Shown piece by piece: positions 46,332-57,728 of a stretch of DNA of 64,000 bases (position 1 is the first letter of the stretch; the number at the start of each line of letters is the position of its first letter). Under the pieces are notes generated by a model. That model was not told the DNA's origin. It did no database searches and saw only the letters and a list, made by a program, of their open reading frames with translations. Source of the DNA: an uncultured Candidatus Competibacteraceae bacterium (lineage in GTDB: Bacteria > Pseudomonadota > Gammaproteobacteria > Competibacterales > Competibacteraceae); the NCBI GenBank assembly GCA_903879705.1, contig CAIRMO010000145.1, forward strand, positions 1 through 64,000, given 5' to 3'. Both the position numbers and the translations under genes were made by a program.

Positions 46332-46479
46332 TCTCCGTCAAACGGGCCAGTATGTTTCGCCGAACAATAGTCGGACGCGGCGATTGAACATTCAATTCAA
46401 CTTCACACCGATCCGGTAATTCCACTGGATCGGTTGGATGAAACAGCCCGTTTTCATAAATCGCATGGATCGTCTCCAT
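46297..46479 (-). CDS. AF2212-like antitoxin
   Basis: Protein of 60 residues beginning METIHAIYENGLFHPTDPVE, the hallmark of AF2212/DUF104 antitoxins that pair with PIN toxins. The C-terminus runs into the truncated PIN gene in another frame, so its last residues (about from RRNILARL) may not be native. It could be a solitary antitoxin left after loss of toxin function. Confidence 0.7.
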   Translation of the reverse strand: METIHAIYENGLFHPTDPVELPDRCEVELNVQSPRPTIVRRNILARLTEIGRSFRFIHAG

Positions 46480-46862
46480 TGGATATTCCTGTTACTGAAA
46501 GACAACCGCTGTTGCCGGTCATTTCAATTCATTAGGTCGGTGGACTACCTTCATACCACCTACAAGCAAGAACTGGATTCCTTATTAACCCCCAATTTTC
46601 AGACCTTTAAAGAATCACAGGTTATGACAGGGTGAAGTATAGCGCCGCATCAAGCCGCGCCGGAACGAAAATTCGAGTTGCTTGGTCCCGCCACAGGTTA
46701 GCGAACGCCACCGCCCGTTCGCCGACCAGAGTCGGTAACGGCTCGACGAGCGCCAGCCTTTCCATCGTTCTGCTCCGCTCGTTAAACCGGTTGCTGATTA
46801 TCCCACTTCTCAACTAAGCCTAACGCAACACTCAATGCCATTGTGCTTGATCGAGAATTATA
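46480..46862. other. Intergenic region between the TA remnant and feoA
   Basis: No confident gene. A minus-strand frame from 46765 to 46622 encodes MERLALVEPLPTLVGERAVA and about 27 further residues. It has no ribosome site and no recognised family. The rest is AT-rich spacer leading to the Fur-controlled feo promoter. Confidence 0.4.
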
Positions 46863-46863
46863 G

Positions 46864-46882
46864 GAGAATGCGAATTATTCTC
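46864..46882 (+). promoter_or_regulatory. Fur box upstream of feoA
   Basis: GAGAATGCGAATTATTCTC is a 19-bp dyad matching the classical Fur box GATAATGATAATCATTATC at 14 positions. It lies 17 bases before the feoA ATG, so Fe-Fur should repress feoAB when iron is plentiful. Confidence 0.8.
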
Positions 46883-46899
46883 ATTTAGAGGGTAGTTCC

Positions 46900-47136
46900 A
46901 TGAGCTTGGTGCGACTTTCCGAACTGGCTATTGGCCAACCCGGCATTATCGAAGATGTAGACGCTGAAGGCCCCTTTCGCCAGCGATTGCAAGCCTTGGG
47001 ATTTCGCATCGGCAAGGAAGTATTGCCGATCCGCCAGGCGATCTTCGGCGGCCCGCTGCACGTTCGGATCGGCAGCGTCAACATCATGCTGCGCCGGAAC
47101 GATGCCGCCCTGATCCAGGTCTGGGCCAGCCCGTGA
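46900..47136 (+). CDS. feoA: Ferrous iron transport protein FeoA
   Basis: SH3-like protein of 78 residues that regulates FeoB. LSELAIGQPGIIEDVDAEGP and QRLQALGFRIGKEVLPIRQA are typical, ending in strands that include IGSVNIMLRRND. The stop overlaps the feoB GTG start (GTGA). It is directly under a Fur box. Confidence 0.92.
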   Translation: MSLVRLSELAIGQPGIIEDVDAEGPFRQRLQALGFRIGKEVLPIRQAIFGGPLHVRIGSVNIMLRRNDAALIQVWASP

Positions 47137-48920
47137 AACGTATCGCCCTGCTGGGAATGCCCAATACCGGCAAATCGACCTTCTTCAACCGCCTCACCGG
47201 TGCCTGCGCCCGGATTGGCAACTGGCCGGGCATTACCGTCGATCTGCTGGGGGCGAAAATCCTGCTGGGCGCTGATATGGTCGAGGTGGTCGATCTGCCC
47301 GGGTTATACGACCTGCACGGCTTCGCTGAAGATGAGCAAATCGTCTGGCGCTTCCTGCACAACAACCCGGTCGATCTGATCTGCCTGATCCTCAACGCCG
47401 CCCAGATTGACCAGCAACTCCCGCTGGCCCTGCAACTGCGCCGGCTGGAACTGCCCACGGTAGTGGTGCTGAATATGGCCGACGAGGCGGAACGGCTGGG
47501 CATCCGTTTCGATGCGGCAATGCTGGCGGCAGGCTTGAACTGCCCGGTCTGTTTTATCAGCGCCAAATACGGCCAAGGCTTTCCAGAAACCCGCGAAACG
47601 CTTCGCCGGGTGTTGAGCGAGCGTCCGCCCACACGGACCGCCGCGCTGGCGGCTGAATTTGCCGAGGACGAGGCGCTGGTGGCTGAAGCGGAACAACTGG
47701 TGGCGCGGGCGGTGACGATGCCCCGGGTACTGGAACATGGCCTGACCGAGCGCATTGACCGGATCGTTCTCCATCCCCTGTTCGGCATTCCGCTGTTTTT
47801 CCTGGCTATGTACCTGCTGTTCCAGACGGTTTACGCCCTCGGCGGGCCGCTTCAAAATGGGGTGGCATGGCTGCTGGAGGGGTTTCGCACCCAGGCGCTG
47901 GTTTTGTTTCAGCCCCTGCTGCCGGGCTGGCTGTACGGGCTGCTCGTCGAGGGCGTCTACAATGGCGTCGGCACTGTCGCCTCGTTTGTACCGGTGATCG
48001 TGCTGTTTTTCCTGGGCGTGGCGCTGGTTGAAGACAGCGGTTATCTGTCGCGCATCGCTTTTCTGATGGACGCGCTGATGGCGAAACTCGGTCTGGACGG
48101 ACGCGGCTTTGTGATGCTGCTGATGGGGTTTGGCTGCAATGTGCCGGCGATGATGGGGACCCGGGTGATACGCTCACGCGGTCTGCGCCTGCTGACCCTG
48201 CTGATCATTCCCTTCTCGCTGTGTTCCGCACGCCTGCAAGTCTTCGTGTTCCTGAGTACCGCGTTGTTTTCGACCACTCAGGCCCCATTGGTGTTATTGG
48301 CGCTCTACGCGATCAGCTTTCTGGTCGCCTTCGGCACCGCGCTGCTGTTCAAAGGCCGCTTGCACAGCCATGAACCGCTGTTGATCGAACTGCCGCCCTA
48401 CCGCTTGCCGACCTTCAAACAGGTCGTATTGCGGGGCTGGCATGAAGTGCATCATTTTCTCAACCGTGCCACCCGGTTCATCGTCGCTGGCGTGGTCATG
48501 ATCTGGTTGCTGACCCATTTACCGCCAGGGGTCCCGGCGGGCGGGCCGGAGACGTTGGCTGGACTGTTCGGCGGCTGGCTGGAACCGATACTGCGCCCGA
48601 TGGGCATTGACCAGCAAATGGCGGTAGTGCTGCTGTTCGGCTTTGTCGCCAAGGAAATTGTGCTGGGAGCGATGGCGGTGGTGTACGGTCTGGACGGCGA
48701 TGCGCTGGCGCAGTTGATGACCCAGCGGATGGATGGCGTCCAAGCATTCAGTTTCATGCTGTTCACCCTGATCTACACGCCGTGCCTGTCCACCGTGGCC
48801 ACGATGCGCAGCGAATCCAAAAGCCTCGCCTTCACCGGCGTCAGCATCTTCTGGTCGCTGCTGCTGGCGTGGCTGCTGAGCTTCCTGTTCTATCAAGGCG
48901 CACGGTTGCTCGGCTATTGA
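47133..48920 (+). CDS. feoB: Ferrous iron transporter FeoB
   Basis: GTPase-coupled Fe(II) importer of 595 residues. The G domain has G1 GMPNTGKSTFFNRLTG, G3 DLPGLYDLHGF and G4 NMAD. Two Gate domains follow with GFGCNVPAMMGTRVIRSRGL and the late helix FGFVAKEIVLGAM; about nine or more membrane segments are seen. It is shorter than E. coli FeoB (773) but within the family range. No feoC follows. GTG start, coupled to feoA. Confidence 0.94.
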   Translation: MKRIALLGMPNTGKSTFFNRLTGACARIGNWPGITVDLLGAKILLGADMVEVVDLPGLYDLHGFAEDEQIVWRFLHNNPVDLICLILNAAQIDQQLPLALQLRRLELPTVVVLNMADEAERLGIRFDAAMLAAGLNCPVCFISAKYGQGFPETRETLRRVLSERPPTRTAALAAEFAEDEALVAEAEQLVARAVTMPRVLEHGLTERIDRIVLHPLFGIPLFFLAMYLLFQTVYALGGPLQNGVAWLLEGFRTQALVLFQPLLPGWLYGLLVEGVYNGVGTVASFVPVIVLFFLGVALVEDSGYLSRIAFLMDALMAKLGLDGRGFVMLLMGFGCNVPAMMGTRVIRSRGLRLLTLLIIPFSLCSARLQVFVFLSTALFSTTQAPLVLLALYAISFLVAFGTALLFKGRLHSHEPLLIELPPYRLPTFKQVVLRGWHEVHHFLNRATRFIVAGVVMIWLLTHLPPGVPAGGPETLAGLFGGWLEPILRPMGIDQQMAVVLLFGFVAKEIVLGAMAVVYGLDGDALAQLMTQRMDGVQAFSFMLFTLIYTPCLSTVATMRSESKSLAFTGVSIFWSLLLAWLLSFLFYQGARLLGY

Positions 48921-49074
48921 ACTCAAATTGGTGAGCGATTGCGCTTGATTTTCTGCTGCTTGCCACTTGCCGCTTGGAGACTCCTTCACGCTTAGGCTAG
49001 ACTCAGGAAGTAGCGGTGCTGGCGAGAAACCCTGCCGCGTTTAAGATTCATCAAGCAATTCAGAGGACTGATTT

Positions 49075-49683
<609 letters not shown>

Positions 49684-49739
49684 TCTGGTCACCAGCGGGC
49701 CAATCACCGAAAATCCGGCGGTTGGCTCGTTTCGTTTTT

Positions 49740-50933
49740 CTACCAGCCTTCCCGCTGCAACCGTTCCCACTCGATCCGCGACCGGGTCGCGCAATCCTCA
49801 ATTGCTACCCCGGTAAAATAATTGCCGGTCAGCGCCAGTCGGGTTCCCGCCAGCGCCCGATCTACTGCACCAATTAAATCGCCCTGCCCGACCCGCAAGG
49901 CCGGCAACTGGTTGGTTTTAATAATTATATTGGTCAATTCTTGACGTGGCAATCCCAACACCTGAGCGATGCAAGCTCGCTTGCCGGCTTCGTCCAGTAC
50001 ACCAGGCCGGAAATGGAAGGTAAAGCCGCGCCAAGCTGAATCAGGGACGGTATCGCGCGACACCGCTGAATAAAACGCCTCGTTCCGCCCGATCAAGCCG
50101 GCTACCGGCGATAGTTTTAATTGCGTTTTCGGCACGGCGATCCCGACTGATTCCACCATCGCGGTCTGAATCTGCGCCAGAGCGGCGGCCAGTTCCGGGA
50201 ACCCGCCCTGGAGCAACCGGGCCGCATCGGCCACCGGCGTCGCCAGGCAGAGCGCATGGGCACGGTATTCGCCATCAGCAGTGTCAATAATAAAACCGTC
50301 GCTTGCCTGCTGAATGGCCCGCACGGTTTGGCCGTATTGCACCAGGAGGTCATTGGCCAACACCTCGGCGATGGTCTGCAACCCGCCGGCCAAGGTAAAA
50401 CTGCGTGGGAAATCCTTGCGGCGGGGCCGGGCATTGAACAGACATTCAGCGGGAAATTCGCCGGCGGGCTGGCAAATCACCGCATTGAAAGCCGGTTCAA
50501 GCACCGTGGCATAATTGTGTGGGCCAACGATGCGCCCGAAATAATCGGCAACGCTGCGCCCGGTTTTTTTCAAGCCCAACAGCCGAAACGGAGCCAGCAA
50601 CAGTTCGGAAAAATGCAATTGCGAGGGAATGCTGCGAATTGCGCCAGCAGTATACAAGCGAAAGCCAACCTTGGCGCGGGGCCGCAGTCGATCCAGCGCC
50701 CGCGCAGCTTCCAGCATCGCCAGCAGATTGCCATAGGAATTGAAGACGCTGTGCGCACCCAGCTCCAGCCAGAATCCATCCAGCTCTCCGCCAAACCGAT
50801 GCGAATGCAGACAACCACCCACTTGGCGCTCCTGTTCCAGAATCAGCGTGTTCAACCCAGCGCGGGTCGCGTAATGGGCCATGCTCAGGCCGCTGATGCC
50901 CGCGCCAATAATCAACAAGTCATAATCGGCCAT
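49740..50933 (-). CDS. FAD-dependent oxidase, protoporphyrinogen oxidase-like
   Basis: Flavoprotein of 397 residues of the amine oxidase/HemY type. The N-terminal dinucleotide fold DLLIIGAGISGLSMAHYATR and EQERQVGGCLHSHRF (second FAD motif) are clear, and the C-terminal FAD-contact region has ALTGNYFTGVAIEDCATRSR. It is shorter than typical HemY (about 460), but the motif layout is the same. Likely substrates are protoporphyrinogen IX or another tetrapyrrole; confirmation is lacking as no hem genes adjoin. The start is the only sensible ATG. Confidence 0.75.
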   Translation of the reverse strand: MADYDLLIIGAGISGLSMAHYATRAGLNTLILEQERQVGGCLHSHRFGGELDGFWLELGAHSVFNSYGNLLAMLEAARALDRLRPRAKVGFRLYTAGAIRSIPSQLHFSELLLAPFRLLGLKKTGRSVADYFGRIVGPHNYATVLEPAFNAVICQPAGEFPAECLFNARPRRKDFPRSFTLAGGLQTIAEVLANDLLVQYGQTVRAIQQASDGFIIDTADGEYRAHALCLATPVADAARLLQGGFPELAAALAQIQTAMVESVGIAVPKTQLKLSPVAGLIGRNEAFYSAVSRDTVPDSAWRGFTFHFRPGVLDEAGKRACIAQVLGLPRQELTNIIIKTNQLPALRVGQGDLIGAVDRALAGTRLALTGNYFTGVAIEDCATRSRIEWERLQREGW

Positions 50934-51073
50934 GCCGCACTCCGGAAAAGTGAATAAGCGCCGGCGATTCTCGATACCCGCGCCGCAACGGTCAAGTTAG
51001 CCAAACTGTGCTAGGTATGCCGTGGCGTTTTTACTTAGGCTTGAGCGGCTGACCACTCTTCAAAGGAAACGTC

Positions 51074-51907
51074 ATGAATATCACCTCCTATTTCGCTAAA
51101 GACCTGTTTCAGGGCAAGACCGTCTTTATCACCGGCGGCAGCAGCGGTATCAATCTCGGCATCGCCCGCAACTTCGCCGCAGTGGGCGCGAATCTCGGCA
51201 TCGTGGGCCGGGCGCAGGCAAAACTCGATGTGGCGGCGGCAGAACTGCGGGAACTCGGGGCGCAGGTTTCGACCCATTCCGCTGATGTGCGCGATTACCC
51301 GGCGCTGGAACAGGCCATGCGGCAGTGCCGCGAGGAACTCGGGCCGATGCACACCCTGATTTGCGGCGCTGCCGGCAATTTCCCGCTGGCCGCCGAACAG
51401 ATCAGCCCCAACGGCTTCAAGTCGGTCCTTGATATTGACCTGCTTGGCTCGTTCCACGCTTGCCGGGCGGGCTTTGAACAGCTCAAGGAAACCCAGGGCA
51501 ACATCATTTTCATCTCGGCGGGACAGGCGTTCATGCCCTATGCCTTTCAGGCCCACGTCGGCGCGGCCAAAGCCGGCATTGATCAAATGATGCGCAATCT
51601 GGCGCTGGAGTGGGGCCGGTTCGGGATTCGCTGCAACAGCATTGCGCCCGGCCCGATTGAAGGCACCGAAGGCGTCCGGCGTCTCGTTCCCGAAGGTAGC
51701 GCCGACAAGCTGAAGAAAATGATCCCGCTGGGCAGGTTCGGCACCCCCGACGACATCGGTCAACTGAGCGTATTTCTGGCGTCGCCGCTGGCCGGTTATA
51801 TCACCGGAACGCGGGTGGTCGCCGATGGCGGCCAGAATCTGCCCGGTTCCGGGGCATGGACGCAGTTGATCATGGCGGAAATGGCGAAAGCCCAAAAACC
51901 GCAGTAA
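51074..51907 (+). CDS. SDR oxidoreductase, 2,4-dienoyl-CoA reductase-like
   Basis: Short-chain dehydrogenase of 277 residues. The cofactor motif TGGSSGINLGIARNFAAVGA is at residues about 20-39. The usual catalytic YxxxK is absent: the site reads FQAHVGAAKAGIDQMMRNLA, as in peroxisomal-type 2,4-dienoyl-CoA reductases, whose reaction removes the 4,5 double bond during beta-oxidation of polyunsaturated acyl-CoA with NADPH. CNSIAPGPIEGTEG and DGGQNLPG complete the family pattern. No beta-oxidation gene adjoins. Confidence 0.8.
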   Translation: MNITSYFAKDLFQGKTVFITGGSSGINLGIARNFAAVGANLGIVGRAQAKLDVAAAELRELGAQVSTHSADVRDYPALEQAMRQCREELGPMHTLICGAAGNFPLAAEQISPNGFKSVLDIDLLGSFHACRAGFEQLKETQGNIIFISAGQAFMPYAFQAHVGAAKAGIDQMMRNLALEWGRFGIRCNSIAPGPIEGTEGVRRLVPEGSADKLKKMIPLGRFGTPDDIGQLSVFLASPLAGYITGTRVVADGGQNLPGSGAWTQLIMAEMAKAQKPQ

Positions 51908-52032
51908 CACCACGGTAGCCTGGCCCCAAACGCCGTCGTTCCGGCACGGAAACCGGAACCCGGCACCAAGGCGGGCCAAGGCGGATGGACCGGAGCCGTC
52001 ATTGCTATAGGCATCCTAAACCGGTTGTAGAG

Positions 52033-52085
52033 GTAGCACGGGCATCCTGCCCGTGTTGAGTCCACGGGCAAGATGCCTGTGCTAC
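52033..52085. repeat. REP-like inverted repeat, copy 1
   Basis: GTAGCACGGGCATCCTGCCC is matched in reverse by GGGCAAGATGCCTGTGCTAC, with two mismatches around a short loop. A related structure lies at 58997-59052. Both are between genes, as expected of dispersed extragenic palindromes. Confidence 0.75.
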
Positions 52086-52243
52086 GATAAATTCCACAAC
52101 TCAAATCAGATTCCTACACGCCGAACCTTCATCTTGGGTATTGATCCCGGCGCGGTGCAGCCGGCGTCTTTGGAGACGGGCAACGGTACAATGCGCACAT
52201 TCCACCGCGACTGCGCCTTCACCTTCTCCAAGGACTCTCGACC

Positions 52244-53653
52244 ATGCGCTACCTCAGCACCCGGGGCGGCTTGGCCCCCGCCTCCTTTTCCGACATCCTG
52301 CTAGGCGGTCTGGCCCCCGACGGCGGTCTGACCCTGCCGGAATCCTACCCCACGGTTACGCCCGGCGATCTGGCTGAATGGCGGAACTTCTCCTATCCGC
52401 AACTGGCTTTTGCCATTCTCCACCGCTTTGCTGACGATATCCCCGCCGCCGACCTTCGGGCGTTGATTGATAAAACCTACACCGCCGCCAGTTTTCTCAG
52501 CGATGTGATTACCCCAGTCACGCCATTGGGCGATGGAATCTGGTTGCTCGGCCTGTCCAACGGCCCGACTTTGGCGTTTAAAGACATCGCCCTGCAACTG
52601 ATCGGCAACCTGTTTGAATACACGCTGCTGAAATCAGGCGGGCATCTCAACATTCTCGGCGCGACTTCCGGCGACACAGGCTCCAGCGCTGAATACGCCC
52701 TGCGCGGCAAACACGGCATCCGGGTCTTCATGCTGTCGCCGCACCAGAAAATGAGTCGGTTCCAGACCGCTCAGATGTTCTCGTTGCAAGACCCCAACAT
52801 TTTCAATATCGCGGTGCGTGGCGTCTTCGATGACTGTCAGGACATGGTCAAAGCAGTCAGCAATGACGCCGATTTCAAAACCCGTTACGCGATTGGCACG
52901 GTCAACTCGATCAACTGGGCGCGAGTTGCGGCGCAGATTGTTTACTACTTCAAAGGCTGGTTGGCGGTGACAACCCGCGCTGATCAGCACGTCTCATTCG
53001 CAGTGCCGTCCGGCAATTTCGGCAACATCTGCGCCGGCTATATCGCCAGGCGCATGGGCTTACCCATCCGCCGGCTGATTTTGGCCACCAATGAAAACAA
53101 CGTGCTGGATGAATTCTTCCGCACCGGAATCTACCGGGTGCGGCCAACCGACGCGGTGGCGCACACCAGCAGCCCGTCGATGGACATTTCCAAGGCGTCC
53201 AATTTTGAGCGGTTTATCTTCGACATGGTGGGGCGCGATCCGGCAGTGGTACGAGAATTGTGGCGGCAAATCGACGCGCAAGGTTATTTCGATCTGGCCG
53301 ATACCCGATACTTCCAAGCCGTGCAGGAATCAGGCTTCGTAACCGGATCCAGCACCCATCAGCACCGCATGGCTACCATTCGGCGGGTTTATCAGGAGTC
53401 CGGGATCATGATTGACACCCACACGGCTGATGGCGTCAACATTGGGCTGGAATACCGCGAAAAAGACATCCCGCTGATAGGTCTGGAAACGGCCCTGCCG
53501 GTCAAGTTTGAAGATTCGATGGTCGAGGCACTAGGTTGTGCGCCGGAACGCCCGGCTGGCTATGAAAACCTCGAATCACTGCCGCAACGCTTTACCGTCA
53601 TGGATGCCGACGTGGATGCGATCAAGGACTACATCGCGCAACACGCCGGTTGA
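52244..53653 (+). CDS. thrC: Threonine synthase
   Basis: PLP enzyme of 469 residues converting phosphohomoserine to threonine. The N-terminus MRYLSTRGGLAPASFSDILL is that of the gamma/yeast-type enzyme. The PLP lysine is in SNGPTLAFKDIALQLIGNLF, and the phosphate loop is in AVPSGNFGNICAGYIA. ILGATSGDTGSSAEYALRGK is conserved. It stands alone; thrA and thrB are not in the window. Confidence 0.94.
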   Translation: MRYLSTRGGLAPASFSDILLGGLAPDGGLTLPESYPTVTPGDLAEWRNFSYPQLAFAILHRFADDIPAADLRALIDKTYTAASFLSDVITPVTPLGDGIWLLGLSNGPTLAFKDIALQLIGNLFEYTLLKSGGHLNILGATSGDTGSSAEYALRGKHGIRVFMLSPHQKMSRFQTAQMFSLQDPNIFNIAVRGVFDDCQDMVKAVSNDADFKTRYAIGTVNSINWARVAAQIVYYFKGWLAVTTRADQHVSFAVPSGNFGNICAGYIARRMGLPIRRLILATNENNVLDEFFRTGIYRVRPTDAVAHTSSPSMDISKASNFERFIFDMVGRDPAVVRELWRQIDAQGYFDLADTRYFQAVQESGFVTGSSTHQHRMATIRRVYQESGIMIDTHTADGVNIGLEYREKDIPLIGLETALPVKFEDSMVEALGCAPERPAGYENLESLPQRFTVMDADVDAIKDYIAQHAG

Positions 53654-53767
53654 GCAGCAGGACTACACTGGAATCAAGCCAACCATCATCAAGAAGGCGA
53701 TGCGCGAACAATGCGCGGAAATGATTCGAGGCAATTGATCCGATTGAAAATTAAGGAGATTTCAACC

Positions 53768-54574
53768 ATGATACGAACCCGCATGATGTTGTGGACCGCG
53801 CTGGCGCTGGGCGGTAGTTTGCCGACGCTGGCCGATGCGCAACAATCCCATCAGCCGCCGGCGGCGATGAGCAATGATATCCAGTTGTACAGCCGGCCGT
53901 TGGAAGAGGAGCAAGCAGCGTCGGCTCTGCCGGAATCGCCGGCGCGCCCGCGTCCCGAACTGGATCGCAGTACACCGGCCCCGGTACGTCCGGGTTCCGG
54001 CTATGACGGCCCGCCAACCGAACCAGACGCCGCGCCATTGCCTACGGAGCGCGGCGTTGCCCCGCGCCCGATTCCCAAAGTGCGCTACGAAGACCTGCCG
54101 CCAGAGTCCCCCGCTTCGATTCCCGATTCGCCGCCGATCCCAAAACCGCGCTATAACGATCGACCGCAACCTGCTTCCGCCCCGCCACCGGAGCCTGACG
54201 AGGATACGTCCGGTTCCGATTGGCCGCCGCCCAGTGAACTGCTGGACATCCAGAATTATCGGGGGATTCGTTATGTATCGGGCGGTGTGGGCGAGGACGA
54301 ACGGGCTGAACTGAACGCCTTGTCCAGCCGTTTCAATCTGCGTTTGCTATTTGCAATGCAGAGCAGCGGCAGTTATGTCGCCGACGTCCGGGTGAACATC
54401 CGGGATGAACGCGGTGGATTGGCGCTGGTCGCCAAATCAAAAGGCCCCTGGTTTTTCGCGGCGTTGCCGCCTGGAACCTATACGATCGAAGCCGAAGCGT
54501 CGGGGTCAGTACAGCGCCAAACCGTGCGGATCGGCGGTACGGCGCAATCCCGGCTGAATTTTTACTGGCGCTGA
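53768..54574 (+). CDS. Exported proline-rich protein with carboxypeptidase-regulatory-like tail
   Basis: Protein of 268 residues with a signal peptide (MLWTALALGGSLPTLADAQQ) and a disordered Pro/Arg-rich middle with repeated PKPRYND-like and PIPKVRYED-like segments. The C-terminal 80 residues (YVADVRVNIRDERGGLALVA, GPWFFAALPPGTYTIEAEAS) resemble the carboxypeptidase regulatory-like beta sandwich found in many exported proteins. AAGGAG lies eight bases before the ATG at 53768. Function unknown, probably periplasmic or surface. Confidence 0.7.
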   Translation: MIRTRMMLWTALALGGSLPTLADAQQSHQPPAAMSNDIQLYSRPLEEEQAASALPESPARPRPELDRSTPAPVRPGSGYDGPPTEPDAAPLPTERGVAPRPIPKVRYEDLPPESPASIPDSPPIPKPRYNDRPQPASAPPPEPDEDTSGSDWPPPSELLDIQNYRGIRYVSGGVGEDERAELNALSSRFNLRLLFAMQSSGSYVADVRVNIRDERGGLALVAKSKGPWFFAALPPGTYTIEAEASGSVQRQTVRIGGTAQSRLNFYWR

Positions 54575-54649
54575 ATCACCGGATAACGACTCAGTCCTGG
54601 AGTCAATTTTCAATTCCACCCACCAAAACAAACCCAAATCATTGACTGC

Positions 54650-54784
54650 ACAATTCGTGATCAATCCTGCTGGACAACACATCGCCACCGCCCGCCGCAG
54701 GGGTAAGGCGAACACCGAACCGCCACCGCCGGTCAAGCCCAGCGCAACGCCGATAAGAACGCCGAACAGCAGGCTGAGGATCAT
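54650..54784 (-). pseudogene. N-terminal remnant of a TauE/SafE-type permease
   Basis: From an ATG at 54784 on the minus strand the sequence reads MILSLLFGVLIGVALGLTGG, the first membrane helix of sulfite-exporter TauE/SafE proteins, then GGSVFALP before similarity is lost. The usual protein has about 250 residues, so only its start survives, joined to the 3' end of the preceding gene. Confidence 0.65.
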
Positions 54785-54816
54785 GGAGGAGAGAAGTTAA
54801 AGGCTGAAATAAAGAA

Positions 54817-54861
54817 GGCGTTCCCACCTGGCCGGCTGGCCAGGACGAAAACGCCGTTTTT
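54817..54861 (+). terminator. Two-level hairpin with T run
   Basis: GGCGTT pairs with AACGCC around an inner perfect stem CTGGCC/GGCCAG, followed by GTTTTT. Oriented to end plus-strand transcription from the 53768-54574 gene, and it also lies just beyond the minus-strand end of icd. Confidence 0.75.
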
Positions 54862-54882
54862 ACCCGAATCGGGCTGACTGGA

Positions 54883-56649
<1,767 letters not shown>

Positions 56650-56860
56650 GACGACTCCTGACTCGTTGTGCGTTCGGTGGGTGTTGATCTGGACTGCGCG
56701 GCGCGGCGGGTAAAATGCCGTAATGGCCGTGAAAAACCGGGTATAAATTACCGGCAAACGCTGGTGCTGTCCATGTCGCGCCTGTCCGTTGGGCGAGGCG
56801 GTGCGGATGCTGGAGTAAAGGCGTCCAGCATCAAATCCCGGGGCAGAACGCCGGTGCCTG

Positions 56861-57508
56861 CTATTCCGCCATGCCATACCGGGCCTGATACTCCCGCAGC
56901 TTTGCCAGCGGTTCCTCGTACTCCGCCCGTCCGGCCAAATGCGTGATCAAGTCGTGCAGCGTGACCAGAGGCAGCACTCGAATCCCGTGGGCGCGTTCCA
57001 CTTCCTGCACCGCCGATAACTCGCCCTGGCCACGTTCCTGCCGATCCAGCGCGATGACCACCCCCGCCGGAGTCGCGCCCTGCCCGGCCAGAATCGGCAA
57101 CGTCTCGCCGATGGCGGTGCCGGCGGTGATGACATCATCCACGATCAGCACCCGGCCCCGGAGCGGCGCGCCGACGATCTGCCCGCCCTCGCCGTGATCC
57201 TTGGCTTCCTTGCGGTTGAAGCACCACGCGACATCGCGGCCATGCTGTTCGGCCAGCGCAATGGCGACGGCGGCGGCCAGCGGAATCCCCTTGTAGGCCG
57301 GCCCGAACAGGAGGTCGAACTCCAGTCCGGCGGCGACGATGGCATCGGCGTAATAGCGTCCGAGTCGGGCCAGGGCCGCGCCGCTGTTGAACAGGCCAGC
57401 GTTGAAGAAATAGGGGCTGATCCGCCCGGATTTCAGGGTGAACTCGCCAAAGCGCAAGACGCCCCGGCCAATCGCAAAGTCGAGAAAATCGCGCTGGTAG
57501 TCGCGCAT
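56861..57508 (-). CDS. pyrE: Orotate phosphoribosyltransferase
   Basis: Enzyme of 215 residues joining orotate to PRPP in pyrimidine synthesis. The start [20 protein letters not shown] matches E. coli PyrE closely. [38 protein letters not shown] and the PRPP loop [16 protein letters not shown] are complete. Upstream, on the opposite strand, lies the 3' remnant of an exonuclease III gene, recalling the pyrE-xth neighbourhood of pseudomonads. Confidence 0.95.
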   Translation of the reverse strand: MRDYQRDFLDFAIGRGVLRFGEFTLKSGRISPYFFNAGLFNSGAALARLGRYYADAIVAAGLEFDLLFGPAYKGIPLAAAVAIALAEQHGRDVAWCFNRKEAKDHGEGGQIVGAPLRGRVLIVDDVITAGTAIGETLPILAGQGATPAGVVIALDRQERGQGELSAVQEVERAHGIRVLPLVTLHDLITHLAGRAEYEEPLAKLREYQARYGMAE

Positions 57509-57599
57509 GGGTGGCAATTCCGGCAGTGGGGAGAAACGAATGCCGTTATGATAGCCGCCCCACGGCGCTCCCGCCCGCCTCCCGGTGATCTTTTCCGCT

Positions 57600-57728
57600 C
57601 ATGCGCGTCATTACTATCAGGTGATTACACCTGGTCTGGCGGATAAAGTTCGCGCCGCCGCCATCTATCCGGACCAGTACTTTTCCGATCATGCACCGCT
57701 GATTATGGATTACGACCATGCTTGCTAA
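57600..57728 (+). pseudogene. Exonuclease III (xth) 3' remnant
   Basis: About 42 codons in one open frame read YYQVITPGLADKVRAAAIYP followed by DQYFSDHAPLIMDYD and a stop at 57726. This is the C-terminus of exonuclease III, with the catalytic SDHAP motif. The rest of the gene is missing upstream, where pyrE starts divergently 92 bases away. The remnant overlaps the first codons of the AmpG-like gene, whose ATG lies inside it. Confidence 0.8.

Noticed and set aside
46622-46813. 63-codon minus frame as a gene
   Set aside because: No ribosome site, no family, and ordinary length for chance in this DNA.
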